A stretch of 64,000 nt of DNA from Fistularia commersonii (Eukaryota; Chordata; Actinopteri; Syngnathiformes; Fistulariidae), in the NCBI GenBank assembly GCA_037954325.1, contig JBBMNZ010000014.1, positions 15,205,956 through 15,269,955 on the forward strand. Direction: 5' to 3'. Positions 50,001-58,303 of the stretch are shown piece by piece. Each line of letters opens with the position of its first letter. Position 1 is the first letter of the stretch. The notes beneath the pieces are model-generated. The model saw nothing but the letters and a program-made list of their open reading frames with translations, ran no database searches and was not told the origin of the DNA. Position numbers and translations under genes: made by a program.

Positions 50001-50295
50001 AGGTCGTAGGTGAGAGAAAGTTCAGGAGATCAATGAGAAAAACAGAACGGCACCCAGAACTCCAAGAAAGAATGTTGATGATTCACTCGATCATGTTTTT
50101 AAGACACCATCTCAGCCACGCTGACCTGCAGATGACTGACGATGCAGTACGGCTCTTTCCTCCTCATCCCACATGTCGATGACGCCTTCAGTTTCTTCTC
50201 CCGCCCGACCAGCAGGTTACCTGTTGCAGGGTAGCAGCTGCCATAGGCACAGCCGTGGCTGTGATCGGGCTCCTGGCCAACTGCGGCGGCCAGGC
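20878..50295 (-). CDS. lamb2: Laminin subunit beta-2 (1774 residues; signal-peptide exon not included)
   Basis: This secreted basement-membrane glycoprotein is the beta chain of laminin heterotrimers. I read 33 coding exons totalling 5327 nt in one unbroken frame, all with GT/AG introns (listed singly below). In window numbering, the LN polymerisation domain is about 1-255, LE repeats 256 to about 525, domain IV (laminin IV type B) about 530-755, LE repeats about 757-1178, coiled coil 1179-1384, six-Cys beta knob 1385-1420, and coiled coil to 1774. The C-terminus QIYNTCQ matches mammalian LAMB2 rather than LAMB1, and its Cys should bond to the gamma chain. Many blocks (CFCYGHASECAP, HNTKGLNCERC, CGAPGDA, DPNSIEAVANHVLELSIPAS) match LAMB2. 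Linkage to usp19 also supports lamb2; fish may have a lamb2 paralogue (lamb2l), which I cannot exclude. The start codon and first part of the signal peptide are missing. Confidence 0.93.
21313..21356. repeat. Intronic hairpin with perfect 13-bp arms
   Basis: TGAATAATCAGTA (21321-21333) pairs exactly with 21338-21350 across a 4-base loop. The outer segments GCACA and TGTGC extend the stem after a small bulge. It lies in the last lamb2 intron. It is short for a microRNA precursor. Confidence 0.75.
21530..21689 (-). CDS. lamb2: lamb2 exon: coiled coil domain I
   Basis: This encodes ILDGQLTDKYYEVQQRVGTK and KAESLRDEAKDLLRDAQKKL. LRD occurs twice, where the LRE adhesion tripeptide might be looked for. 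Confidence 0.94.
21768..21944 (-). CDS. lamb2: lamb2 exon: coiled coil domain I
   Basis: This encodes IESETSNSERNLNEAMDRLG and ends ATMARDKANEAKQ. It has 59 codons in phase 0 on both sides. Confidence 0.93.
22336..22477 (-). CDS. lamb2: lamb2 exon: coiled coil domain I
   Basis: This encodes HNAEGVKTTAETVKQALEDA and ends ADIGETEARLAQ. The short 84-bp intron before it is open in frame, so a longer single frame appears there; the splice sites (GTATTC, CACAAG) and similarity support removal. Confidence 0.93.
22562..22769 (-). CDS. lamb2: lamb2 exon: coiled coil domain I
   Basis: This encodes EGADPNSIEAVANHVLELSI and VRSLSSVDAILSKTQDDVRR. The match to mammalian LAMB2 is very close. Confidence 0.96.
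22858..23002 (-). CDS. lamb2: lamb2 exon: coiled coil domain I
   Basis: This encodes VAEAKTKAEEAKGRAQAALD and ends DLRDLIKQIRHFLT, close to LAMB2. Confidence 0.94.
23287..23490 (-). CDS. lamb2: lamb2 exon: beta knob (six-Cys loop)
   Basis: This encodes VCGAPGDASCGESPCGGAGC and then CGGLNCNGAVAVANNALERA. The six-cysteine loop interrupting the coiled coil is specific to beta-1/beta-2-type laminin chains. It has 68 codons in phase 0 on both sides. Confidence 0.96.
23795..24036 (-). CDS. lamb2: lamb2 exon: coiled coil domain II, up to the beta knob
   Basis: This encodes AYDSIRSSYNKSYDSERRAN through KKDDFNRKNAANKRALGELN and ends INEK. The donor GTTTAA is weaker than most in this gene, but it restores the frame into VCGAPGD. 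Confidence 0.92.
24170..24354 (-). CDS. lamb2: lamb2 exon: coiled coil domain II
   Basis: This encodes AQIGETTDTLNRLEGDLTIV and ends HQQLDILKNSNFL. Confidence 0.93.
25463..25653 (-). CDS. lamb2: lamb2 exon: coiled coil domain II
   Basis: This encodes DLAVRTKTLAERAHEIQTTG through AQAQGIVNERNATAAAVATL. It has heptad-like spacing and a likely N-glycosylation site (NAT). Confidence 0.94.
25728..25909 (-). CDS. lamb2: lamb2 exon: last LE repeats
   Basis: This encodes CDCDWRGIETSQCNRMTGHC, GVSGVRCDQCARGFSGQFPN and ends CFGDWDRIVQ, where the rod-like coiled coil begins. Confidence 0.95.
26163..26259 (-). CDS. lamb2: lamb2 exon: LE repeat (domain III)
   Basis: This encodes FTGQCQCREGFGGKTCTDCQ and ENYWGDPRTQCR. 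Confidence 0.95.
26336..26553 (-). CDS. lamb2: lamb2 exon: LE repeats (domain III)
   Basis: This encodes CICNFLGTERSQCMEREDCV, CQCLPNVIGLTCDHCTPNHW and ends SVTSSCNE. Confidence 0.95.
26643..26867 (-). CDS. lamb2: lamb2 exon: LE repeats (domain III)
   Basis: This encodes ARCNECGPGYYGNPSQTGGS, CQCNNNIDMSDVNACDQMTG and GPNCGICKSGYFG. The donor A|GTGGGT was chosen because it restores the frame into the next exon. Confidence 0.93.
26868..30816. other. lamb2 intron (3.9 kb) with repeat fragments
   Basis: It holds a (CTA)-rich run near 27520-27590, a reverse copy of the GGAT-tailed fish repeat at 28494-28640, and a stretch (28650-29150) with small open frames. One of these begins MKPADS, faintly like fish Ty3/gypsy gag starts. 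The gypsy idea is weak. The rest is unassigned. Confidence 0.5.
28494..28640 (-). repeat. Fish interspersed repeat fragment (GGAT-tailed family)
   Basis: It reads CCATCCATCCATTATCTACT, then GGAGCCTATCCCAGCTATGA and GGGTCACACATAGAG, the internal part of the family also seen at 34922-35275 and 40325-40635. Confidence 0.8.
30817..30986 (-). CDS. lamb2: lamb2 exon: LE repeat (domain III)
   Basis: This encodes CANSYYGNPVLGQAAGGQCR, PCPCPEGPNSGRHFASSCYQ and QIICNCNQGYT. The 3.9-kb intron after it is one of the longest in the gene. Confidence 0.95.
32102..32333 (-). CDS. lamb2: lamb2 exon: LE repeats (domain III)
   Basis: This encodes CSCSLEGSVTRLCDKFTGQC, CRPCQCNGHADECDQRTGAC and ends NTGGDKCDR. 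The opposite strand is also open here (32047-32358) but only as a shadow. Confidence 0.95.
32745..32888 (-). CDS. lamb2: lamb2 exon: LE repeat (domain III)
   Basis: This encodes CHCDPQGSTSFICDVRGGQC and RCRPNVIGRRCDQCAPGTYG. Confidence 0.95.
33189..33253. repeat. (TG)n microsatellite
   Basis: About 65 bp of TG repeat with two single-unit interruptions; in the lamb2 transcript it is a CA repeat 70 nt after a splice donor. Confidence 0.95.
33323..33515 (-). CDS. lamb2: lamb2 exon: end of domain IV
   Basis: This encodes IALMPRHSAMEMFNAGDLAS through KQAYERYRCHEGAR and ends IIHDGAL, leading into the second LE array. A CA-repeat tract (in the transcript) starts 70 nt into the following intron. 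Confidence 0.93.
33623..33755 (-). CDS. lamb2: lamb2 exon: domain IV
   Basis: This encodes FMVPPQPLCLERGVTYTLRF and ends NAVLLVDS. Donor GTAAGA. Confidence 0.93.
33836..33963 (-). CDS. lamb2: lamb2 exon: domain IV
   Basis: This encodes MPRDWEEVRVTLIRPGPIPT and SSPCGNTIPDDDRL. Acceptor ATCCAG; donor GTTTGT. Confidence 0.92.
34430..34520 (+). repeat. Fragment of the GGAT-tailed fish repeat
   Basis: The reading GGTTCGATTCTGACAAGGGG followed by CCTTTCTGTGTGGAGTTTGC is the head/middle of the family. Confidence 0.7.
34690..34885 (+). repeat. V-SINE-like fragment
   Basis: A GGTTCATATGGTAATGCAGG start and a body with AGTGCCCTTTAGCAAGACAG resemble fish V-SINEs. A second diverged relative lies at 61150-61380. 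Confidence 0.55.
34922..35275 (-). repeat. Near-complete GGAT-tailed fish repeat, reverse orientation
   Basis: It starts with an (ATTC)n run, then GGAGCCTATCCTAGTTGTCA, GGACTGTGGGAGGAAACCGG and ends in TTGCTGTGAGGCAG, covering tail, body and part of the head. Confidence 0.85.
35482..35640 (-). CDS. lamb2: lamb2 exon: domain IV
   Basis: This encodes GCTVEIREHQLGRPASWTGM and ends SMEYDLLIRYESQ. It has 53 codons in phase 0 on both sides. The SWTG.GFARV block is typical of laminin IV type B. Confidence 0.93.
36300..36435 (-). CDS. lamb2: lamb2 exon: LE repeat 5 into domain IV
   Basis: This encodes CSMDNGQCRCRSHMTGRQCT and then QVESGYFFMSLDHFLYEAEL, the transition from domain V to domain IV. Confidence 0.94.
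37293..37372 (-). CDS. lamb2: lamb2 exon: LE repeat 4/5
   Basis: This 80-nt exon encodes PEHWGLSHDLNGCRGCDCFI and GGAVDN, closely matching LAMB2. Confidence 0.95.
38150..38215 (-). repeat. LINE 3'-end fragment
   Basis: The motif CTTTATTAATCCCGAAGGAA is the reverse of a common fish retroposon end. A related fragment is at about 57976-58000 and a diverged one near 61955. Confidence 0.5.
38322..38469. repeat. (ATCC)n microsatellite, 148 bp
   Basis: Long tetranucleotide array with a few ATCT units, in the lamb2 intron. All open frames here (HPSI / DGWM repeats) are artefacts. Confidence 0.97.
39002..39114 (-). CDS. lamb2: lamb2 exon: LE repeat 4
   Basis: This encodes CQCDHRGTVSSSSRCDPVSG and CFCKRLVTGRSCDQCL. 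Donor GTAAGA. Confidence 0.95.
39846..40025 (-). CDS. lamb2: lamb2 exon: LE repeat 3
   Basis: This encodes CDCDPDGSLNGGMCDSHTDP and GGQCRCKANVEGSRCDKC. A long CA/TG microsatellite begins 82 bp upstream of its acceptor (40107-40189). Confidence 0.96.
40107..40189. repeat. (CA)n microsatellite, 83 bp
   Basis: Uninterrupted CA array; in the lamb2 transcript it is a long GU repeat ending 82 nt before a splice acceptor. Confidence 0.97.
40325..40635 (-). repeat. GGAT-tailed fish repeat, reverse orientation
   Basis: It contains ATCTTCTATCGCTTATCCTG, TTGGAGGAAACCCCATGCAG and CAAACTCCACACAGAAAAGT, the same family as at 34922-35275. Confidence 0.8.
41140..41328 (-). CDS. lamb2: lamb2 exon: LE repeat 2
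   Basis: This encodes CNCNGHSTQCHFDMAVYLAT and ends PFFYKDPVKDIRDPRVC. Cysteine spacing is that of laminin EGF-like modules. Confidence 0.96.
   Translation of the reverse strand, partial: SVTATATPHSATSIWRYIWPQGTPVEEFVTSVSKIQWDATVKCANHSSIKTPSRTSETPGSA
41402..41522 (-). CDS. lamb2: lamb2 exon: LE repeat 1/2
   Basis: This encodes VHGRCVCNHNTKGLNCERCD and DFYNDLPWRPAEG, nearly matching mammalian LAMB2. Confidence 0.96.
41677..41879 (-). CDS. lamb2: lamb2 exon: end of LN domain and first LE cysteines
   Basis: This encodes QLKITNLRVNFTKLHTLGDN through KYYYAIYELVVRGN and CFCYGHASECAP. The first LE repeat starts at the first Cys of CFCYGHASEC. Donor GTTAGT. Confidence 0.96.
43960..44007. repeat. 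(CA)n microsatellite
   Basis: About 24 uninterrupted CA units within a lamb2 intron. Confidence 0.95.
45655..45760 (+). repeat. Fragment of the GGAT-tailed fish repeat
   Basis: It reads GACTGGCGAGCAGTCCAGGG followed by AATAAGCGGTACAAATGATG, the 3' part of the family, 70 bp from a lamb2 exon. Confidence 0.65.
45833..45896 (-). CDS. lamb2: lamb2 exon: LN domain
   Basis: This 64-nt exon encodes VIYRVLDPAIYINDPYSPTI and Q, with acceptor GCTCAG and donor GTAGGT. Confidence 0.95.
46562..46750 (-). CDS. lamb2: lamb2 exon: LN domain
   Basis: This encodes TFRPAAMLIERSADFGRTWQ and ends CESRYSDIEPSTEGE. It has 63 codons in phase 0 on both sides. Confidence 0.96.
46844..46917 (-). CDS. lamb2: lamb2 exon: LN domain
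   Basis: This encodes KSDVFIQLDLEAEFHFTHLI and MTFK, the strongly conserved jelly-roll core of the LN domain. Confidence 0.95.
46918..49844. other. lamb2 intron (2.9 kb), nothing recognised
   Basis: Between two LN-domain exons. Unique-looking sequence with several short open frames but no similarity I know and no recognisable transposon. Confidence 0.55.
49845..49980 (-). CDS. lamb2: lamb2 exon: LN domain
   Basis: This encodes DEKKCFDCDSRRPYD and later NSWWQSEN, highly conserved LN-domain blocks. Donor GTGAGT. Confidence 0.94.
50126..50295 (-). CDS. lamb2: lamb2 exon: end of signal peptide and start of LN domain
   Basis: This encodes LAAAVGQEPDHSHGCAYGSC and then YPATGNLLVGREKKLKASST, ending CIVSHLQ. 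LAAAVG looks like the end of a signal peptide cleaved before QEPD. The exon begins with two bases of a split codon, so an upstream exon ending in phase 1 must carry the ATG. Acceptor CTCCAG; donor GTCAGC. Confidence 0.92.
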
Positions 50296-51043
50296 CTGGA
50301 GGTCAAAGAAAGGGCAGGAAATGAAATTACAGGCAGTCAGAAATGAAGCTGCAACATTAGTCAATACAATAGCCAGTGTGTTCAAGAATTCTTCGGATGA
50401 ACATCCTTCTCTGTCGAGAAAACAATATCACTTCCTGAGGAGGAGTTCAGAATGAGAACTACAGGAAACTAAAAGGGCTTCATGTGTTCTACCTTGAGGA
50501 GCAGACTACTGAGGTTTGCAAGTATTTCAGCATTGACTAAATGTTGCTACAGGAGGCAAAATAATGGATATCTTCCAGTCAAAGACACCCTGTCTCCGAA
50601 AGGCATTATAGGAATTAAGGCTAGAATGCAGAACCATTGTAATGCTATGAAAAAAATAAAAAAAATGTATCTCCGCTGCAACTGAATTACAGCTGTAATG
50701 TTGTCATGTATGCAGCATAAAACAGCAGCCCAATGCTATGTATTGAAATATTTCACTTTTGCACGTTTTCCAACTTCAAAGAAACAAACTGTATAAACAC
50801 ACAGTAAAGTGCAATTAATTAAAGATAATATATATTGCTAAAATTCAAGTGAAGGAAATAAGGTGCATGGTGTCTGACACATGGCAGCACCAGTGTTTGT
50901 GTAGCACAAGAAGAGTGTTAAGTCCACACTGACGACAAGTATATTGAAAGCAAAAACTGTAGTCTTAATTTAACACTTCATAAAAATATGTAGCTGGTGT
51001 CTGAACAAACAACAAATAAACCACACTGTTTTGTGGTTACAGT

Positions 51044-51081
<38 letters not shown>

Positions 51082-54000
51082 TTGTATGTACGTATATATA
51101 TATGTATACATATATACATTTGCATGTATGCATGTATATATTTAAATATGCTTCCAATGGAACAATTGATCAGCTACAATTTCGGCATACTACACGTACA
51201 CATTTAAAGAGCAGTAATACATCAAGATGTGTGAGGATTAAATCTTAAGAAGATTAATTCATTTCAGCCATCAAAGTCGTGGCGTGAAGCTCTCAGAAAA
51301 AAACACTCTCCTGGCTCTTTGCAGTCAAGGTCTGCTCTAGGTCATGCTCAGCAGGGTATGGAGGGCTTGCTGAACTGAACGCTGGCACCTAACAATTAGA
51401 GAGCTGCCGCTTGATTAGGAGTGGATTCAGTGTTGAGAAAACATCCAATGGGAGGAAGGATTATCTCAGGAAACCCTGCAGATTAACAGGCTCTGCCTTC
51501 TGGAGGGGTCTTGTAGAGCAGGCTTGACATGGACTGCTGCTAATAGTGAATCTGAAAAATAACCCCCTAGGGTCTGCCGGGGTTTAACCAAAAACAATAA
51601 CGGCAGGGGGTATTTAGACAGGTCTTGGAAAAAGGAAACAGACGATGTAAATATGGAATAAGACGCATCAGGATGGTCTATTGCACTATTAATGCAACAG
51701 TGTGCTGTGGTGGGCAGCGATAGAGTGACACAGCAGCGGAGCCTCAGTGTGACTAAATAGTCTCGCTATGTGTGGGAGTTAAAATAAACCTTTTAAACTT
51801 TCATAACAACCAGCAGCAGCCGTCACACATTCCAGCTGACATTTTGACACAGATTTCTCCTCCCCCAAGTTGCTGAGAACCGGAGTCTGTCTGTTGCATT
51901 GAAGAAATTGCTGAGAGGTGAGTGGAGACCCAGGGGTCTCACTATCAATTCATGATGTGTCCACAGCAGGTGGTTCTAATCCTCTCCATAATGCGTCTTT
52001 TCAAGATGGCAACGTCTTGCAATTAATGTTCCAAAACAAACTGGCGTGGTGAATCAAATTTGTGCTTTGGCAGATTCATACTCCCCGGAGTATCAACACA
52101 CTTGTGAGCATGAGGCATTTTTATCACCTCGAATACTGTTAATACACAGCAACTCACTCAATTTGAATACTCGAGTATGTGAAACTAACCAGAAGGGCTC
52201 TCATAAGCTCTTTCGCTGAGTCTTATTTATTTTACCTTTCAAAGTCATGAAATGAAGAATACCGCACATTAGTGTGGAAGATGATAAAAGCTCTTGATTG
52301 GGTTACAGCTGAAGGCTATTTCGCTCAAAAAAAAAACCAAGCCAATTTCAATTGTCCAGTTCCAGAATGATAATGTGACCTACTATTGCAGTTCTTGATG
52401 CAGAGCTATTTCACCATGATGCTCTTGTCAGAGAGAATAGCTTCCACTTCATAAACTCATGAACTTTCTTCCAAAATGGCATCAGAATCCTGAACATCTG
52501 ACATACTGTAATGCCAACTTTACTTTTCTCTTGTGAACGACATGTTTATAATCATTACCTCATTAAAACATACATGACAAACATAAACATAAACATACAT
52601 GAACATGTATATAAAAACAAATGTGCATTGAATTATTATTTCAATATCTTTTGTTGCTTAAGATAACAATGCAACATTGCCTAATGGCAATTATGCAGAA
52701 TTTTCTAGAGTAGAAATTACTTATAATGTGAACTTTATTTGTCATTGAATCCAAACTAATCAGAAGTGTGATTTGCTCAAGTCAATAATGGTCAGACATA
52801 TTGTGGAAAAATAATGCTCTTGTGAAGGAGACATCTCTGTGCAGCAGTTCAACTTGCGAAATGAAAACTACCTGAACAGCAGCACATATACTAAATAAAT
52901 TAGCGAATTTTTTTTTTTTTTCTTGTTTTGTTTTCTATAACATCAGTTTATCAAATTATGCCTTACTACAGAGGTCTTTCAATCTCTAGCTTTGAAGGAA
53001 TTGCGGGGCTTTCTGTAATCGCATGCTTGATTTACAGGCAGAGGCATCTGCACATGTGCACAATGATAGCTTTGTCATTAGTCTGCTTGGGGATTTCAAA
53101 CTATGGGGTGATAGCGTATCTCTTAAAGTTCACGAAATATGATTCTGGAGTAAGTTGTGTTTTTTCTTTTTTTTTGTTTTGCAGTGAAGAAATGAGACTA
53201 AAGGAACAGGAAGTGTAAGAATCACAGATGGAGGGGGCGCACCACCTCACACATCACATTCTCTCAGCAAAAAGCCCTGTCAACATAAGGTATTGACTTT
53301 TACACCTTTAAAAATGAATTCTTGACTTCATTTCAGATATGTCATCATCCAAAATATTTTTTCATCAATTCTGAGACCATTTAATATTTGAAATGTTAAC
53401 AAATATATGGTCATATGGGAGTGCATCTATATGAGACAGAAAGGGATTAGCATGATTGACAAAAACTCCTTGTAAACTAATCTTTTAATATTGATGTGTG
53501 TCTCTCCTGCGTGAAGAGCTTTTAGAACTATTTGACGCAGACAGATGTGAAATGAGATCTGGGTTCTCTCTGTGGGCCCACAGCACCACAGGATAAGATG
53601 GACCGAGATGCTGCATTATCACAGTGTGACGGATAGAAAGCATGATGGGAACGGTGCAGTGGAGAATTTCACATGGGCACACACGGACACACCTACACAG
53701 ACTTAAGAGAGATTTTACAGGAGACCTGTGTTTGCCTGGCATCAGGACAAGTCTCATGCCGGTGTCAGCCCGGTGAGTAACAAGCTGATTATGAAACCCA
53801 GGTCCCCGCTGTGTGATGTGCAGGAACACGTGTCCGCGTGTGGAACCACTTTATCTTTATTAAATGTGGTTTACATGCTGGCAGGACACACGGTTCACGG
53901 AAACACGCTTTGAGCAGCCATCACTACTGATACGAAAGACCATTTCTAGGATGTTATCTCAGTATTTGTTGGCCACAGAAACCATTTGGAAAGCAAACCC

Positions 54001-55365
54001 AGCCTTTTGTACATTGGCTGCAAAAAGGTGAAAAAAGACTGAATCAGGTGGATTATGTGCCAGATTAAGTCAGAAACCATGGATGTCACTGATGAATATC
54101 AGGTACGAAGCAGCAACCTGAGCTTCCTCACAAGGACTGAGGTCACTGAGATACAGGCTGTCTTTTTATTTTGTGTCAGAGCAAGAGAGAGAAAGAGAAA
54201 GAGCTTCTAAACCTGCCAAAAGATCAGATGCAGAGCTGGGCCTTTGCAGCACTGCTGCAAGACGGTGGGAAGATTCATCCACACACAACCTGATTTCTGT
54301 TCTGGAAATGTCTGGCACACACTCAAAGAAGGATGTGTGTATAGTGCATATGTGTGTGTGCGTGTGTGTGAGAGGGTAAAATGTGGGGGGGCAGAGGAGT
54401 AGAGCAGACGTCTGATGTGTCTGATAATCACAAGATCTCTTGTTTTCTATTTTCCTTGTTTCTGTTTGTTTGCAAAAAAAACACAGAATTCCACACTATT
54501 ACTTTGAGACCAACTTGAGCTACCGTCAATGCAGCAAAGATTATAGTATTTAACATAAAAGTGAAAAACATTTTGTGTGTTTTTTTCTCTGGAAAACATG
54601 AACAGCTATTATTTAAAAACATGTGTGTCATGTTTAGGTGATGGATGAAGTATTTTACCTTTAAAACATGATTGTTCAACATATAAACAAGTGGAAAAGG
54701 GTACTATTGCCAGTGTTGATCATGAGAGAACCAAAGGGCGCATGGAGAGATGGATAAAAGAGGAAAAAAGGATTTCGCTGTATCGTGGATCAATAACAAT
54801 ATCTCCTTTTGGCTTCAATCATCATGCTGTGTCACATATGAGGGAACTGTAAGAGATGAGGCACATAAAAGGGAGAAAAACTGTAGGTTCATTTTAAAAG
54901 CTCCAAACACAGGCTATGAAATGTACCTTGGTTTCAAGATGCAGTTCTAAATCTTTGGCGGTGTCGGGAAGAAATAGAAATCTACAGAGGTTAATATTGT
55001 GGCCAGTGTAAGCATGTAAAATGTCCACTGAGAGAGAAAGTAAGCATGGGGGGAAATACTTTGAAATGGACCAGATGCAGAGAGCGTGTGGTTCTTTCAC
55101 GCCCCCACAGGGGCCCAGAAAGTGTCTGCATTTTGGTGACAAAGTCACATTGGCGACAAAGTCTGAGGCTTTTATCTGTGGTCAAAACCTTTGAGTTACA
55201 TCCCTCGTGTTTTACTGGTCTGTGACTTTTCTGTGCCTTTCATTATAATGATGGGTCGGACAGATCAAGTGACTCCACTTTGTTCCGCGACAGCTTTTCC
55301 CAGACAAAAGTGACATGAGGTGAGGCTGCTTTCTAAATCTTTGATCTGAGTGTGGTTTCTGCAGG
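50296..55365. other. lamb2 first intron or upstream DNA, nothing firm recognised
   Basis: Contains a CA/TA-rich tract (51045-51140) and no convincing exon. I looked on the minus strand for a signal-peptide exon ending in phase 1 and found no good one here. Confidence 0.5.
51045..51140. repeat. CA microsatellite followed by TA/TG-rich tract
   Basis: About 16 CA units, then alternating purine-pyrimidine sequence rich in TATA and TGCATG. Confidence 0.9.
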
Positions 55366-55943
55366 TACAGTGATCCCTCGCTATAACGCGGTTTACTTTT
55401 CACGGTTTCGCTACTTCACGGATTTGCATCGTGCATTGTGTTCTGCACTCTGATTGGCTAAAAAGTCACTCCGCTTCTTCTCTACCTGTGCGTCACCTGC
55501 ACCGCGGGCTTCAAAAGAAGAAAACACTGCAGAGCGGAGTCAGGATGCAGCGGCTCAGTCTGAAGAGCAGTGAAATACACCTGAGCCACTATTTGTCCGA
55601 CTTTACTTTGTATTTTTTTCATAATCATTTTTAATTTTCTCCCGTTTAATCCAATTACTCAGGTTGCGGTGGGTGGTGCTAATCTCCGCAATTTGAAGCC
55701 TTCAGTTCACATTGATGATTAAAATTATTATTTGACACTACAGTACAGAAGTTATTTGTTGAAAAAAAACGTTTCTAAAGTACAGTACTTTTATTTGTGA
55801 AACAAATAATTGAGCCTGTAAAATGGTTTGTTCTTTCTTTTCAATGTATAATAGAGTATTTAATTGTATAATAATTCACGGATTTTGCCTATCACGGATT
55901 GTTTTTGGAACGTAACCCCCGCGAAAAACAAGGGTATACTGTA
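55366..55943. mobile_element. Non-autonomous Tigger-like DNA transposon
   Basis: TA lies at both outer edges (55366-55367, 55942-55943). The left end CAGTGATCCCTCGCTATAAC and the right end, reversed CAGTATACCCTTGTTTTTCG, are related inverted termini with the ACGG/CGCGG motifs typical of Tigger-type elements. No transposase reading is seen in 578 bp. Confidence 0.75.
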
Positions 55944-57975
55944 CATGATGTTATACATAACCTTCTGATTTGATGATTTGAACTCAGTGGCTTGTTCAGA
56001 ACAGTCGCTTCTGCTCTACATGCAATGTGAAGCTATAATGTACCCATGAAAACTTTTTTCAGGTCACTGATTGGCCCATACAATTTGTGCATGTCTGATG
56101 ATATTATTTGTAAAATAAGTGAAGAAAAATGCATAGCCCAGTTTTGAGCGAGCAGTTGTAAACGTTGCTTCAACACACTCGCTTGAATCACCTTGCAGAG
56201 CAGGCGCTGGTCAGTGAACGTGTCTAAAAATGGGGCGACGAGAAGTCGATTGAAAAAGCTCTCTCAATTAAAGCACATTGAGAACACAGCCATTTCATAT
56301 TTCTTCTTTCTGTAGCCATAAATGGAGAAGCACGCAGGGAGGAATGTGAGCTGACAGCTGACTGAAGAGATGGGGGTAGTGGTATGAGGGGCTCACAAAA
56401 CACTGCCGTCTAACCGGCCACTTGCCATTAATATTACAGTGTACGCTTCAGCCCTATATTATATTGTCCGCTGCACTGCTAGTTTAGCTTCTGGCTGAGA
56501 TTAGTCTTTGGGCATTGCTTTACTTATTCATTTATTTTTATTTTATAGATTCCACGGATCATTATATCATCCTGTCAGACTGGCCATCCTATTCTAAGAC
56601 GGCTCGATATCATTACACCCATGTCAAAAGAACAGTGACTTCTGACTCGGGGCCGAAAATACTTCCGGATGAAGTCATGCTTTTCCTGTCCATGGCAGTG
56701 AAGTCTGTTTTTATTCTTAGTTTCAGCCTCCACTGTACCGATGATGAGTGACACTAAACAGAAAGCACCTGACACATCCACAATTAATTTCTGAATTTCT
56801 CATCTTGTGAACCCGGGGATAGAAGGCCAATCCCCATGATGTATGAACTATTTTTGAGCTGGCAGGATTCAAATGGCTCCGGACGACAAAGATCCTACTA
56901 TGGATTGGTGGTAAATGTCCGATGCATTAAATAGGCTGAGCCTTTCGGTAATGAACGAAAATCGGTATCGTTCTCTGAGTCAGCTGCACTGCAAGATGGC
57001 AAACCAGGCGCCGTTCGCCATCACGTCGATCGGCGTCAACAATCCAGGGAGCCGAGACAAACAGGGAAAGCGATAGACTGCCGAGTTGTGACAAACTCAT
57101 GGCGAGGGTTGAGTGAAGCCGAGGTCCGACACGCTAACGCCGTTAACACACGACAGGGAATGCTGGAATGATCCAGTCCTATCTGTGCAGCTGGCAGACT
57201 GGCTATGAAGCACATATGACCAGTGTGCAGGGCATGTTTACCCCCATCCATCCCCCGCTCCCCGCTCCGAGAAAAGTCAACATCCTTTCATTTCGCACTC
57301 CTCTTGGCTAATTAGCCAACATTCTCCCTCTGCCTGTCTTGTCATTGCTCTGCACTTCACTGATGGAGGGCCGAATATGCAGCCCTTTTTCCTCCTCTCT
57401 CGCCTCCTCATTAGCTCCTCAGCAGCTCCAACTCCCTTTTCTGACCTTCCGTTCACCCCTCTGGCATCTTTCATCCTCCCTTCCCTCTTCAGCAACCAAA
57501 CCGCGTCTTTATTAACAAACTGTGGACCGAGTAAAACTTATTCTACTAAACTACTGATGCAAGCAATGTGCAAGACAGCACTGATATCCTGTCGATAATT
57601 ATAGATTGTTCTCAATAAAAGAAAACAATTCCTCATGTTCTTCGATCAAGGCTGAAGTTATTAGAGCTACAGTGTTGAACGTTTCTGCAAGTCAGTCCAG
57701 TTTTTTTTTTTTCAAGTTATAAACTGTATTTATTGTGTATTTTAAAAAGGTTAAACAGAGCTCCTTCTGATCCATTGATTAACGCTGTAATTTTCAATAC
57801 CCTTATGTGTTTTTGATTCCTCTTCCTTCAGCCGAAGGGAATATTCAAATCTTTGTACTTTTTAAGACCTTAAAACACTTTATAGCCTTAACTTTGACAC
57901 TTTATATTTTATTTGCATTTCTTATTCCTCCTCCTTCCTACTATTATCTATGATTGTTATGCTTTACTTGAAACT
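55944..57975. other. No feature recognised
   Basis: Unique-looking sequence. The small open frames at 56515-56751 and 57377-57598 match nothing I know. Confidence 0.5.
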
Positions 57976-58135
57976 CTGGCACAACAATTTCTTTCGGGAT
58001 GAATATTACATTACATTACATAACAATACATTGCATTTGGCAGACGCTTTTATCCAAAGCGACTTACAATAGAGGACATGCAAAGGGACTGCAAATACAC
58101 GATGCACAGGAAATATACAGAACAGTAAGCTTGGG
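57976..58135 (+). repeat. Fish interspersed repeat fragment
   Basis: The sequence GACGCTTTTATCCAAAGCGA followed by CTTACAAT is a very common fish repeat core, preceded by a TTACA run and the retroposon end AACAATTTCTTTCGGGAT. Confidence 0.6.
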
Positions 58136-58272
58136 TTAGTGAGGGTTTTTTTTTTTTTTTTTAATGGACAGAGACACACAAACGTACACACACACACACA
58201 CACGCACACACACTGCATAGCCTAACTTGCTGCCAACCTGATCTGGGGCATCAGCGCAGTAAAAAATAAAGT

Positions 58273-58303
58273 TGTTCTTATTCTTATTCTTATTCTTATT
58301 CTC
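58273..58303 (+). repeat. (TTCTTA)n short array
   Basis: Four and a half hexamer units, following AATAAAG, resembling the variable tail of a retroposon. Confidence 0.8.

Noticed and set aside
52872..52887. Minus-strand MCCCS followed by GTAGTT as a lamb2 start exon in the right phase
   Set aside because: Only five codons, no hydrophobic signal core and an AT-rich setting; phase match alone is weak evidence.
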